From assembly GCA_945897465.1 (NCBI GenBank), contig CAMDFK010000012.1, positions 16,784 to 80,783 of the forward strand: 64,000 nucleotides of DNA. Reading direction: 5' to 3'. Position 1 is the first letter of the stretch. The number at the start of each line of letters is the position of its first letter. Made by a program: the position numbers and the translations under genes. Shown in pieces: positions 57,413 through 64,000 of this stretch. The DNA is from Limnohabitans sp. Rim8 (GTDB taxonomy: Bacteria; Pseudomonadota; Gammaproteobacteria; Burkholderiales; Burkholderiaceae_C). Below the pieces are notes generated by a model. The model saw only the letters and a list, made by a program, of their open reading frames with translations, was not told where the DNA came from and ran no database searches.

Positions 57413-58702
57413 ATGAACCTGTCCAACTTGCTTGTCCGCCAATTGGGATTGCTGCTGACTTTGCTCAGTTTGTCATTGTTGTCCAGCAACGCACTGGCGC
57501 AGTTTCGGGTCGAGGTCACGGGCGTTGGCTTGACGCAGTTGCCCATCGTGGTGGCCCCATTCAAAGGTGAGGCGCAATTCAATCAGAAGTTATCCCAGAT
57601 TGTGGAAGCCGATTTGGCCCGCAGTGGGCAGTTCAAGCCTTTGGCGGCTGGGATTTTGTCGCTTGACGAGATGAGTCGGCCGGACTGGACTGCCCTGCGA
57701 CCCTTATCGGCCGAGGCCCTGGTGGCCGGATCGGTGACACGCTTGGCAAATGGCCGCTATGAGGTGCGGGCCCGGCTGTGGGACGCTGTCAAGGGTCAAG
57801 AAAAGTCTGATTTCAGGGACAACGTCTCTGCTGCAGACCTGCGTTTATCGGCTCACCGGGTGTCAGACTGGGTTTACCAACAGATGACCGGGGTGCCCGG
57901 TGTTTTCACCTCACGCATCAGTTATGTGACCAAGTCCGGTGGCCGTTACAACCTCTGGATCGCTGACTCCGATGGGGAGGGCGCTCGCTCTGCGCTCACC
58001 AGTCCTGAGCCCATCATTTCACCTTCATGGTCGCCCAATGGTACCCAACTGGCTTATGTGTCCTTTGAATCCCGCAAGCCTGTGGTCTACGTGCATGAGT
58101 TGGCCAGTGGCCAACGTCGGGCTGTGGCCAACTTCAAAGGCTCCAACAGTGCGCCAGCCTGGGCTCCGGATGGTCGCTCGATTGTGGCCACGCTGAGCAA
58201 AGGTGGGGGTGGCTCCCAACTTTACAGAGTCAACTTGCAAGGCGGTGAGCCCCAGCGTTTGACCTTGGGCAACATCAACACCGAGCCCGCTTTTTCGCCA
58301 GACGGCAACACTTTGTACTTTGTCAGCGACCGCGGTGGCAATCCCCAAATCTACAAAATGCCCGCACAAGGTGGACCGGCCGATCGGGTGACTTTCTCAG
58401 GCAATTACAACATTTCGCCCGCCATCAGCCCAGATGGCCGTTGGCTGGCTTATGTATCACGCCTGTCGAGTGGTTTTCGCCTGCACTTGATGGAACTGGC
58501 CACGGGTCAAGTCACCGCGCTGACAGAAACCAACGCCGATGAGCGACCCAGTTTTGCAGCCAACAGCCGTTTGCTGGTGTATGCCACACAACAAGGTGGT
58601 GATGCTTTGATGACGACCACTTTGGACGGTCGCATCAAAGCCCGCTTGACCGGGCAAGGAGGCGACATCCGTGAGCCAAATTGGGGTCCGGTGCGCCCCT
58701 GA
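57413..58702 (+). CDS. tolB: Tol-Pal system protein TolB
   Basis: TolB is a periplasmic beta-propeller that binds Pal and links the Tol motor to the outer membrane. The 429-residue product has a Sec signal peptide (about 1-29, ending SSNALA), an N-terminal alpha/beta domain (VVAPFKGEAQFNQKLSQIV) and a six-bladed propeller with repeated blade motifs such as SPSWSPNGTQLAYVSFESR, EPAFSPDGNTLYFVSDRGG and SPAISPDGRWLAYVS. It begins after a 233-base gap, so tolB-pal-cpoB has its own promoter. tolQ, tolR and tolA are not upstream. Confidence 0.96.
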   Translation: MNLSNLLVRQLGLLLTLLSLSLLSSNALAQFRVEVTGVGLTQLPIVVAPFKGEAQFNQKLSQIVEADLARSGQFKPLAAGILSLDEMSRPDWTALRPLSAEALVAGSVTRLANGRYEVRARLWDAVKGQEKSDFRDNVSAADLRLSAHRVSDWVYQQMTGVPGVFTSRISYVTKSGGRYNLWIADSDGEGARSALTSPEPIISPSWSPNGTQLAYVSFESRKPVVYVHELASGQRRAVANFKGSNSAPAWAPDGRSIVATLSKGGGGSQLYRVNLQGGEPQRLTLGNINTEPAFSPDGNTLYFVSDRGGNPQIYKMPAQGGPADRVTFSGNYNISPAISPDGRWLAYVSRLSSGFRLHLMELATGQVTALTETNADERPSFAANSRLLVYATQQGGDALMTTTLDGRIKARLTGQGGDIREPNWGPVRP

Positions 58703-58742
58703 AGTTTGAATTTCAAATCCGTTCTTATCCATGAGGTAGTGT

Positions 58743-59291
58743 ATGAAAAAGCATTTTTGGTCTTTGTTGATGGTCTCTGCAGTGCTGGCAGGCTGTGCCT
58801 CGGGTGTCAAACTTGATGATGTGCAAGTTGAGGACAAGTCGGCAACCTCTCAGGGAACCGGCCCCGGAGTTGCCGTTCAGGGCATTGCTGCCAGCCAGGG
58901 CGGCGCACAAACCGGCGTGGCAACTGTTACTGTCGCCCCAACCAATACGGTTCAAGGCCCTGTCGGTGTTGCCCGTTTGGTTTTTTTTGATTACGACAGT
59001 TTTGTGATTCGCCCTGAAGCCCGTCCCGTGATTGCCTCGCATGCCCAGTTTTTGTTGTCCAATCAGCAACGCAAAGCGAATCTGGAAGGTCACACCGATG
59101 ACCGCGGTGGCCGTGAGTACAACTTGGCTCTGGGCCAAAAGCGAGCCGACGCGGTGCGCCAAGCCTTGAGTTTGTTGGGCGTGCCCGAATCGCAACTCGA
59201 AGCCGTGAGTTTTGGAAAAGAAAAGCCCATGGCCACTGGCGGATCCGAGGTGGACCAAGCGCAAAACCGTCGCGTTGAAATCCGGTATTGA
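58743..59291 (+). CDS. pal: Peptidoglycan-associated lipoprotein Pal
   Basis: Pal anchors the outer membrane to peptidoglycan. The 182-residue product has a lipoprotein signal with lipobox LAGC (Cys18), a flexible linker rich in Ala, Gly and Thr, and an OmpA-type peptidoglycan-binding domain (VFFDYDSFVIRPEARP, LEGHTDDRGGREYNLALGQK, RRVEIRY). GAGG precedes ATG 58743. It is 40 bases after tolB and 8 bases before cpoB. Confidence 0.96.
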   Translation: MKKHFWSLLMVSAVLAGCASGVKLDDVQVEDKSATSQGTGPGVAVQGIAASQGGAQTGVATVTVAPTNTVQGPVGVARLVFFDYDSFVIRPEARPVIASHAQFLLSNQQRKANLEGHTDDRGGREYNLALGQKRADAVRQALSLLGVPESQLEAVSFGKEKPMATGGSEVDQAQNRRVEIRY

Positions 59292-59299
59292 GGCCTGTC

Positions 59300-60109
59300 A
59301 TGAAATCCCTTCGATCTGGTTGGCATCTTGCTTTCATGGCGATGATCGCAGCCGTGGCCGGTTTGTCCAACCCGGTACAAGCCGCTTTTTTTGGTGGGGA
59401 CGATGAAGCGCGCCGAGCCATCTTGGAATTGAGGCAGCGACTTGAGCAATCCCAAAACGCCACGCGTCTTTTGATCGAGCAAAGCGTCCAGTCTCAAAAC
59501 CAGACACAAAATCAAGCCATTGCGCAGTTGCGCAGTGCCTTGCTCGATTTACAGGGGCAAATTGACCGTCTCAAGTCGGAGTTGGCACTCAGTTTGGGTG
59601 AGCAAGAGCGATTGGCCAGGGATCTGACCGAGTTGCAACTGCGACAAAAAGATGTGCTCAGCACGGTGGAGGACCGCTTGCGCCGCTTCGAGCCTGTGCC
59701 CGTTACCATTGATGGGCGAGTTGTGATGGTCGAGCCCGCCGAGAAAGCCGATTACGACAAAGCCATGGCGCTGTTTCGCCAATCCAACTTTACCGCGGCT
59801 CAAAGCGCTCTGGAGTCCTTTGTGTTGCGTCACGGAACCAGCGCTTATGTGCCGTCGGCTCTTTTCTGGTTGGGCAATGCCCAGTATGCCAACAAGGCAT
59901 ACAAGGAGTCTATGGGTAATTTCCAGAAGCTGCTGAGCATGGCACCCCAACACCCACGTGCGGCAGAAGCCATGCTGGCCATCGCCAACGTGCACATTGA
60001 ACTCAAGGACATGGACTCGGCCCGCAGAACCCTGGAAGATTTGATCGCGGCCTACCCCCGGGACGATACAGCGGTTACAGCCCGTCAGCGGCTCAATCGC
60101 CTGCAATGA
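59300..60109 (+). CDS. cpoB: Cell division coordinator CpoB (YbgF)
   Basis: CpoB links Tol-Pal to PBP1B activity during constriction. The 269-residue product has a signal peptide ending NPVQA, a Gln/Arg/Leu-rich coiled coil (about 37-120), and TPR-like repeats at the C-terminus (YDKAMALFRQSNFTAAQSALE, NAQYANKAYKESMGNFQKLL). ATG 59300 was used; the TTG at 59288 overlaps pal. The upstream partner tolA was not found in the window. Confidence 0.93.
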   Translation: MKSLRSGWHLAFMAMIAAVAGLSNPVQAAFFGGDDEARRAILELRQRLEQSQNATRLLIEQSVQSQNQTQNQAIAQLRSALLDLQGQIDRLKSELALSLGEQERLARDLTELQLRQKDVLSTVEDRLRRFEPVPVTIDGRVVMVEPAEKADYDKAMALFRQSNFTAAQSALESFVLRHGTSAYVPSALFWLGNAQYANKAYKESMGNFQKLLSMAPQHPRAAEAMLAIANVHIELKDMDSARRTLEDLIAAYPRDDTAVTARQRLNRLQ

Positions 60110-60115
60110 TGATCC

Positions 60116-61228
60116 ATGACCTTTTTGTCTGCGGATGAAGTCCAGCAGTTGACGCTCCAGGTTTTGGGAGCCAGCTTTGGCATCTCCAGCATGGCTGGGG
60201 TGTTGATTCACCGAGGGCATTTTTGCACCATGGGAGCCATCAGCGATTGGGTGGTGATGCGCGATGCCACACGTCTGCGGCAGTGGGCATTGGCCGTGGC
60301 GGTGGCCATCTTCGGATTTGGCCTGATGGGCTGGCTCGGTTGGATCAGTCCACTGAGCACCATTTATGCGTCGTCCCAATTGGCTTGGCTTTCGGCCCTT
60401 TTGGGCGGTGGCATGTTCGGCATCGGCATGGTGCTTGCATCGGGCTGCAGCAGCAAATCCTTGGTGCGACTGGCGGCGGGCAACGTCAAATCCTTGGTGG
60501 TCTTATTGACCATGGCGATCTCGGCATTGGGAGCCATGCGCGGCCTGACTGCGGTTTGGCGTGTGAATGGGCTGGACACGCTGACCATCGATTTGCCCTA
60601 TGGCAATTTTGTCGGTCAATGGCTCTCGGCTTTTTGGGGTCTTGATTTTCGTTCAGGCCTTGCGGTCAGTGCGGCTTTCGCGTCTCTGGCGTTGTTGATC
60701 TGGGTGATCCAAGATCGCCGATTTCACAACGTGTTGAACTGGTTCACGGGCGTGGGCTTGGGCTTGCTGGTGGTGGCGTTGTGGTGGGTCAGTGGCGTTC
60801 TGGGTTTTGTGCCCGAGCACCCCGACACGCTGGAGTCGGTTTTTCTCACCACCCAAAGTGGCCGCATGGAAGCGTTGAGCTTTACAGCACCCGTGGGCTA
60901 CTGGCTCGATTCATTCATGTACTACAGCGACGGCAGCAAAAGGTTGACTTTGGGCATGGTCTCCGTGGCCGGTGTTCTGGTTGGCGCTTGCCTCAGCGCT
61001 GTCCAGCAAGGCAGCTTTCGTTGGGAGGGATTCACCGATCGCGCCGATTTGGAGCGGCACTTGCTTGGTGGTGCGCTCATGGGCACAGGTGGTGTGTTGG
61101 CCATGGGGTGCACCTTTGGCCAGGGCTTGAGTGGACTGTCCACTTTGAGCCTTGGCAGTATGCTCTCGGTGTTGGGTATTTTTGCAGGTACATGGGCCGC
61201 ATTGCATTGGCAAATGCGCGAGGCTTGA
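60116..61228 (+). CDS. YeeE/YedE family sulfur transport protein
   Basis: The 370-residue polytopic membrane protein has about nine hydrophobic segments and the three cysteine motifs of the family: RGHFCTMGAISD (Cys42 region), ASGCSSKSLVRLAAGN and AMGCTFGQGLSGLS. Related TsuA proteins carry thiosulfate through the membrane by conserved cysteines. Substrate is likely thiosulfate or another sulfur compound, but no TusA-like partner gene adjoins. It begins 6 bases after cpoB, so it may be cotranscribed with the Tol-Pal genes by position only. Confidence 0.84.
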   Translation: MTFLSADEVQQLTLQVLGASFGISSMAGVLIHRGHFCTMGAISDWVVMRDATRLRQWALAVAVAIFGFGLMGWLGWISPLSTIYASSQLAWLSALLGGGMFGIGMVLASGCSSKSLVRLAAGNVKSLVVLLTMAISALGAMRGLTAVWRVNGLDTLTIDLPYGNFVGQWLSAFWGLDFRSGLAVSAAFASLALLIWVIQDRRFHNVLNWFTGVGLGLLVVALWWVSGVLGFVPEHPDTLESVFLTTQSGRMEALSFTAPVGYWLDSFMYYSDGSKRLTLGMVSVAGVLVGACLSAVQQGSFRWEGFTDRADLERHLLGGALMGTGGVLAMGCTFGQGLSGLSTLSLGSMLSVLGIFAGTWAALHWQMREA

Positions 61229-61277
61229 AACCTTCAAAACGCGCCGAGTTTGCGCACTCTTTTTGCAAGACCAGTCC

Positions 61278-62081
61278 ATGAGCGACATGCCAAGAATGAA
61301 CCCAGCGGACGACGAAAGCACACGGCGATTTAGCGGATTGCAACGCCTGTATGGCATGACCGGGGCCCACCGCATTCGGCAATCACATGTGGTGGTGGTC
61401 GGTATCGGTGGCGTTGGTTCCTGGGCTGCTGAAGCTTTGGCTCGGAGTGGCGTGGCGCGTTTGACCCTCATCGACATGGACCACATTTCCGAGTCCAACA
61501 TCAACCGACAGATTCACGCGCTCAGCACCACCACGGGCCAATCCAAAGTGTTCGCCATGTCTGAGCGCATCGCCTTGATTCACCCGCTGTGCCAGGTCGA
61601 AGCAGTGGACGATTTCGTGAGCCCCGAGAACTGGCCTTCGCTCTTACCCTGCAAGCCCGATGCCTTGATCGATGCCTGCGATCAAGTCAAAGCCAAAGTG
61701 AGCTTGGCGCATTGGGCACTTCGCGAAGATGTTGGCTTCATCACCGTGGGCGCTGCGGGCGGTAAACGCTTGGCGCACAAGGTCGACGTGGATGACCTTT
61801 CGCGCATTACACATGACCCCCTTTTGGCTCAACTGCGTTACCGGCTGCGCAAACACCATGGTGCGGCCAGAGGGGATAAGCGCATCGGCATTCAAGGCGT
61901 GTTCAGCCGAGAATCGGTGTCACCGCCCGATGCCACTTGTTTGATCGATAGCGATGGTTCGCTCAACTGTCATGGCTATGGTTCGGTGGTCAGCGTGACC
62001 GCTACCTTTGGCATGTGCGCGGCTTCAGAAATTTTGAATTATTTAGCGACCACCCCAGAGAGGGAAGAAATGACGTTATAA
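61278..62081 (+). CDS. tcdA: tRNA threonylcarbamoyladenosine dehydratase TcdA
   Basis: TcdA cyclises t6A to ct6A at position 37 of tRNAs that read ANN codons. The 267-residue product is E1-like: the dinucleotide fold VVVVGIGGVGSWAAEALARSG, LTLIDMDHISESNINRQIHAL and the later FITVGAAGGKRLAHKVDV are visible. ATG 61278 (MSDMPRMN) was chosen over a long in-frame upstream stretch that overlaps yeeE. Its end overlaps a TATAAT that may serve the tRNA-Lys gene. tRNA-Lys, a t6A-bearing tRNA, lies directly downstream; the link may be chance. Confidence 0.92.
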   Translation: MSDMPRMNPADDESTRRFSGLQRLYGMTGAHRIRQSHVVVVGIGGVGSWAAEALARSGVARLTLIDMDHISESNINRQIHALSTTTGQSKVFAMSERIALIHPLCQVEAVDDFVSPENWPSLLPCKPDALIDACDQVKAKVSLAHWALREDVGFITVGAAGGKRLAHKVDVDDLSRITHDPLLAQLRYRLRKHHGAARGDKRIGIQGVFSRESVSPPDATCLIDSDGSLNCHGYGSVVSVTATFGMCAASEILNYLATTPEREEMTL

Positions 62082-62082
62082 T
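62077..62082 (+). promoter_or_regulatory. Putative -10 box of tRNA-Lys
   Basis: TATAAT overlaps the tcdA stop codon (TAA 62079-62081) and lies 36 bases before the tRNA. No convincing -35 was found 16-18 bases upstream. Confidence 0.4.
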
Positions 62083-62117
62083 TTAGAGCTTGCTGGAATA
62101 CTGAGATGCCCAGCAAA

Positions 62118-62193
62118 GGGACCATAGCTCAGTTGGTAGAGCAGCGGACTTTTAATCCGTTTGTCGTGGGTTCGACCCCCGCTGGTCCCACCA
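62118..62193 (+). tRNA. tRNA-Lys (anticodon TTT)
   Basis: The 76-base gene folds as a standard cloverleaf: acceptor GGGACCA pairs with TGGTCCC, D arm GCTC/GAGC, anticodon arm GCGGA/TCCGT (G-T closing allowed) with loop CTTTTAA (anticodon TTT at 62151-62153), T arm GTGGG/CCCGC with TTCGACC. The CCA end is encoded. It reads lysine codons AAA and AAG. Confidence 0.98.
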
Positions 62194-62198
62194 AATTT

Positions 62199-62233
62199 AA
62201 AGCACTTTGTATCGAGGTACAAAGTGCTTTTTT
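62199..62233 (+). terminator. Terminator of tRNA-Lys
   Basis: AAAGCACTTTGTA (62199-62211) pairs perfectly with TACAAAGTGCTTT (62218-62230) around TCGAGG, followed by TTT. It begins 5 bases after the tRNA CCA end, so the tRNA is a short single-gene transcript. Confidence 0.92.
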
Positions 62234-62392
62234 CATGCGCGTTCCATCGGTTGAGCCTCCTGAATCGTACCTACACTTTGTTTGGTTCCAGTTCAGTCTC
62301 AGGTTGTGTCCTGAAAGACCCCAGACCGAAAGTCCATCGCCCAACCGGCCGATCGTTCAAAGACCGACCATTGGGGCTCCTTGGCAGAGGGT

Positions 62393-64000
62393 TTAAGCGG
62401 CGGTCGATGTGGCTTCTTCGAGCAAAGACGTCAGCTCCAGCCAGCGTTCTTCCAAACTCGTCACTTCGTCGGCCAAAGCTTTGAGGCGGCGGCCCGCATC
62501 GGCCATGTCGGCTGGAGAGATGGGCGTGGACAGCAGCGCTTCTAGGCGATTTTTCTCGGCTTCGATGCTGGCCATGCGCAGCTCGTTTTGTTCCAATTCG
62601 CGTTTGAGTGGCCGAGTTTGTGCGGCCAGTTGCTGGCGCTTTTGTGCTTCCAGTTTGCGTTGCTCGGCACTGCTCAGTCCAGATCCGAGATGCGTCGCTG
62701 AGGTGAGAGGCGGGGCAGCAGTCGCAGCGCTGGTAGCGGGCACCACACTGGCCGGGCTGCTGGGCACGGGGGCAACGTTCACTGATGGTGTCTCAGGCAC
62801 AGCCGTGGCCACAGCATCTCGTGCTGAGTTTTTGGCCGCTTCGCGCAAGCGCTTGGATTCTTCCAGCAAATACTTCTGGTAATCGTCCAAGTCGCCGTCA
62901 AACGGCTCGACCTTGCCCCGGCCCACCATCCAGAACTCGTCACACACGGCACGCAACAAGGCACGGTCGTGGCTGACCAGCATGACAGTGCCTTCGAATT
63001 CGTTGAGCGCCATGGACAGCGCTTCGCGTGTGGCCAAGTCCAGGTGGTTGGTGGGTTCGTCCAGCAGCAAAAGGTTGGGGCGCTGCCACACGATCATGGC
63101 CAGCACCAAGCGGGCTTTTTCGCCGCCGCTCATGGTGCCTACGGCCTGCTTGACCATGTCGCCTGTGAAGTTGAAGGTGCCCAGGTAGTTGCGCAAATCT
63201 TGCTCGCGGCTCGGCTCGCCGCTGTTCGGCCCCAGCTCTTTGGCCAGGCGGATCATGTGTTCCAGCGGGTTGTCCTGCGGGTGAAGCACATCGAGTTCTT
63301 GCTGCGCAAAGTAGCCAATGTTCAGGCCCTTGCCCTCGGTCAAGGTGCCTGTCAGCTGCGTCATGGTGCGGGCAATGGTCTTGACCAGGGTCGATTTGCC
63401 CTGGCCGTTGGCCCCCAAAATGCCGATGCGCTGCCCAGCCAGCACCGATTTGCTCACGCCTTGCACGATGGTTTTGGGCTCGCCGTCGACCAGGTAACCA
63501 AAACTGGCCTCGCTGATGGCCAGCATCGGGTTGGGCAGGTTGTTGGGCTCTTTGAAGCCGAAGGTGAACTCGGCATCGGCCAGCAGCGGGGCCACTTTTT
63601 CCATGCGCTCCAGGGCTTTGACACGGCTTTGCGCCTGCTTGGCCTTGCTGGCCTGCGCCTTGAAGCGGTTGATGAACTTTTGCAGGTGAGCAATCTTGTC
63701 TTGCTGTTTGGCAAACGAGGCCTGTTGCAGCTCCATTTGCTGGGCCCGCAAAATTTCAAAGCCACTGTAGTTGCTGCCGTAACGCGTCAGTTTGGCGTGG
63801 TCGATGTGCAGCGTGACATTGGTCACCGCGTCCAAAAACTCGCGGTCGTGGCTGATCACGATCATGGTGCCCGCATAGCGTTGCAGCCAGGCTTCCAGCC
63901 AGACCAAAGCGTCCAAGTCCAAGTGGTTGGTGGGTTCGTCCAGCAACAAAATGTCCGACGGGCACATCAGCGCCCGCGCCAGCTGCAAGCGCATGCGCCA
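62393..64000 (-). CDS. ABC-F family ATPase (YheS-like), N-terminus cut by window edge
   Basis: The visible 536 or so residues contain the end of the first ABC domain (LLLDEPTNHLDLDALVWLE, ISHDREFLDAVT), the linker with coiled helices (KIAHLQKFINRFKAQASKAK), the second ABC domain (GILGANGQGKSTLVKTIA, the SGGEKARLVLAMI signature, LLLDEPTNHLDLATREALSM) and a C-terminal coiled coil (about 460-536). ABC-F proteins act on the ribosome E site rather than in transport. The gene runs off the right edge, reading W-R upstream of the first visible Met, so the start is outside. The linker and C-terminal coil fit YheS more than Uup or EttA; the choice is tentative. Confidence 0.87.
   Translation of the reverse strand, partial: WRMRLQLARALMCPSDILLLDEPTNHLDLDALVWLEAWLQRYAGTMIVISHDREFLDAVTNVTLHIDHAKLTRYGSNYSGFEILRAQQMELQQASFAKQQDKIAHLQKFINRFKAQASKAKQAQSRVKALERMEKVAPLLADAEFTFGFKEPNNLPNPMLAISEASFGYLVDGEPKTIVQGVSKSVLAGQRIGILGANGQGKSTLVKTIARTMTQLTGTLTEGKGLNIGYFAQQELDVLHPQDNPLEHMIRLAKELGPNSGEPSREQDLRNYLGTFNFTGDMVKQAVGTMSGGEKARLVLAMIVWQRPNLLLLDEPTNHLDLATREALSMALNEFEGTVMLVSHDRALLRAVCDEFWMVGRGKVEPFDGDLDDYQKYLLEESKRLREAAKNSARDAVATAVPETPSVNVAPVPSSPASVVPATSAATAAPPLTSATHLGSGLSSAEQRKLEAQKRQQLAAQTRPLKRELEQNELRMASIEAEKNRLEALLSTPISPADMADAGRRLKALADEVTSLEERWLELTSLLEEATSTAA

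Noticed and set aside
62106-62396. Open frame reading through tRNA-Lys
   Set aside because: It spans the tRNA and its terminator; the product begins with translated tRNA sequence.

Overview
The window reads as chromosomal core sequence from a betaproteobacterium of the order Burkholderiales, most likely Comamonadaceae (a Limnohabitans- or Rhodoferax-like organism). The evidence is moderately high G+C with GC-rich third positions, protein sequences typical of that family, and gene strings usual for it: carB-greA-yhbY-rlmE-ftsH-folP-glmM; rpsF-priB-rpsR-rplI-dnaB; alaA-hom-thrC-moeA-moaD-moaE-clpB; thrS-infC-rpmI-rplT-pheS-pheT-ihfA; clpS-clpA; hemF-nadD-rsfS-rlmH-maf-rng; tolB-pal-cpoB. The genus is an inference and was not tested against a database.

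Layout. 1-6.6 kb: end of carB, transcript cleavage factor GreA, rRNA-processing proteins YhbY and RlmE, the FtsH protease, folate synthesis (folP) and cell-wall precursor synthesis (glmM). 6.6-12.1 kb: PEP synthase with its divergent regulator PpsR, then a large sodium:solute symporter. 12.2-15.3 kb: ribosomal proteins S6, S18 and L9 with PriB, then the replicative helicase DnaB. 15.3-18.2 kb, minus strand: PIN-PhoH ATPase, PrxQ peroxiredoxin and an Mth938-type protein. 18.3-24.4 kb: alanine/threonine synthesis, then molybdopterin genes. 25-29.4 kb: ClpB and a ThDP enzyme of unknown substrate. 29.5-34.2 kb: a SWIB protein with a histone-H1-like tail, isocitrate lyase behind an unusually AT-rich control region, and a monomeric isocitrate dehydrogenase facing it, so both enzymes that compete for isocitrate sit side by side. 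34.4-42.1 kb: translation operon (thrS to ihfA), with infC starting on a rare ATC codon. 42.1-47.6 kb: DUF192 and cold-shock proteins, ClpS-ClpA, HerA-like ATPase. 47.7-55.4 kb: YebC, purD, acyltransferase, hemF, nadD, rsfS, rlmH, maf, rng. 55.4-64 kb: MsbA, TolB-Pal-CpoB, a YeeE/YedE sulfur transporter, TcdA, tRNA-Lys(TTT) and a truncated ABC-F ATPase.

Most genes, including nearly all translation genes, lie on the plus strand, which suits replication moving left to right (inference). I saw no rRNA, insertion sequence, prophage, integrase, toxin-antitoxin pair, CRISPR array or defence island.

I found no gene cluster that I can defend as an undescribed system. The observations most worth checking are regulatory or architectural: paired palindromes upstream of aceA, the ATC start of infC, perfect DnaA boxes upstream of dnaB and ppsA, an EF-hand-like loop inside the symporter, and Lys/Ala-rich tails on RsfS and the SWIB protein.
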